Shown here: positions 63,934 to 64,000 of the stretch, piece after piece
How the letters are laid out: each line of letters starts with the position of its first letter
How positions within the stretch are numbered: the stretch's first letter is position 1
DNA from: CAVUFH01 sp963740835
GTDB lineage: Bacteria > Actinomycetota > Acidimicrobiia > IMCC26256 > PALSA-610
Direction: 5' to 3'
Assembly: GCA_963740835.1 (NCBI GenBank)
Contig: CAVUFH010000004.1
Coordinates: 1-64,000, forward strand
DNA length: 64,000 nucleotides
Position numbers and translations under genes: made by a program
Notes under the pieces: generated by a model
Told to the model about the DNA's origin: nothing
Database searches by the model: none
The model's input: only the letters and a program-made list of their open reading frames with translations

Positions 63934-63957
63934 CCGGGTTCGGGTGCGCGCTCGCGA

Positions 63958-64000
63958 CTACGAGTACGAGAGGTAGACCGCGGCCTCGGGGGTCAGCACT
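63958..64000 (-). CDS. Possible 3' end of a minus-strand gene
   Basis: A minus-strand frame enters from the right edge and ends VLTPEAAVYLSYS at a TAG (63958-63960). Too short to identify; it may be chance. Confidence 0.3.
   Translation of the reverse strand, partial: VLTPEAAVYLSYS

Overview
The window looks like chromosomal DNA of a high-GC actinobacterium (Actinomycetota), perhaps Acidimicrobiia. That placement is inferred from four things: the GC-rich sequence with many GTG starts; the order comF, hpf, response regulator, secA, prfB, ftsE, ftsX, M23 peptidase; an F420-type LLM oxidoreductase beside acyl-CoA enzymes; and many genes that start 6-8 bases after a TANNNT -10 element, as expected for leaderless actinobacterial mRNAs. 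No phage, insertion sequence, CRISPR array or plasmid gene was seen.

Layout. 1-9.8 kb: housekeeping genes, all plus strand (mtnA 3' part, comF, hpf, NarL-type regulator, secA, prfB, ftsEX, and an envelope hydrolase probably run by FtsEX). 9.8-22.4 kb: acyl-CoA and cofactor metabolism (LLM oxidoreductase, acyl-CoA dehydrogenase, CoA transferase, VOC proteins, pdxH, YhhN, a tyrosine-phosphatase-like protein, aldose epimerase, SDR), then a minus-strand run of threonine dehydratase, a polar amino-acid ABC transporter and an acetyltransferase. 22.388-22.753 kb: five tandem copies of a 73-bp unit between ilvA and a divergent tetR. 22.8-27.8 kb: a tightly coupled operon (TetR, diiron oxygenase, acyl-CoA synthetase, SDR, MaoC hydratase), probably for catabolism of an acyl or steroid-like substrate. 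27.8-37.7 kb: ROK kinase and a partner-switching set (PAS-GAF-SpoIIE phosphatase, RsbW-like kinase, two STAS proteins) around aconitase, then a Gfo/Idh oxidoreductase and a TetR divergent from a monooxygenase-fold/cupin pair. 38.7-53.7 kb: an accessory-looking region with unrecognised proteins, tRNA-Arg(CCT), a complete V/A-type ATPase operon (H-C-I-K-F-E-A-B-D) ending in a translationally coupled universal stress protein, an alpha/beta hydrolase and a PPOX-fold flavoprotein. 53.7-64 kb: GH4 glycosidase, zinc alcohol dehydrogenase, a FtsX-like permease, SurE, a metallophosphoesterase, a D12-class DNA methyltransferase, SDR, PAP2 phosphatase, DUF4031 and DUF2630.

Two cautions and one lead. Ten genes, all beyond 23.3 kb and including aconitase, carry apparent one- or two-base frameshifts at G/C runs or short GC repeats. 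This fits uncorrected assembly indels better than real gene decay. Start sites were moved where a -10 element or Shine-Dalgarno sequence decided them. The most interesting system is the V/A-ATPase plus stress-protein operon, with nearby inverted repeats that resemble the hypoxia regulator (DosR/DevR) box.
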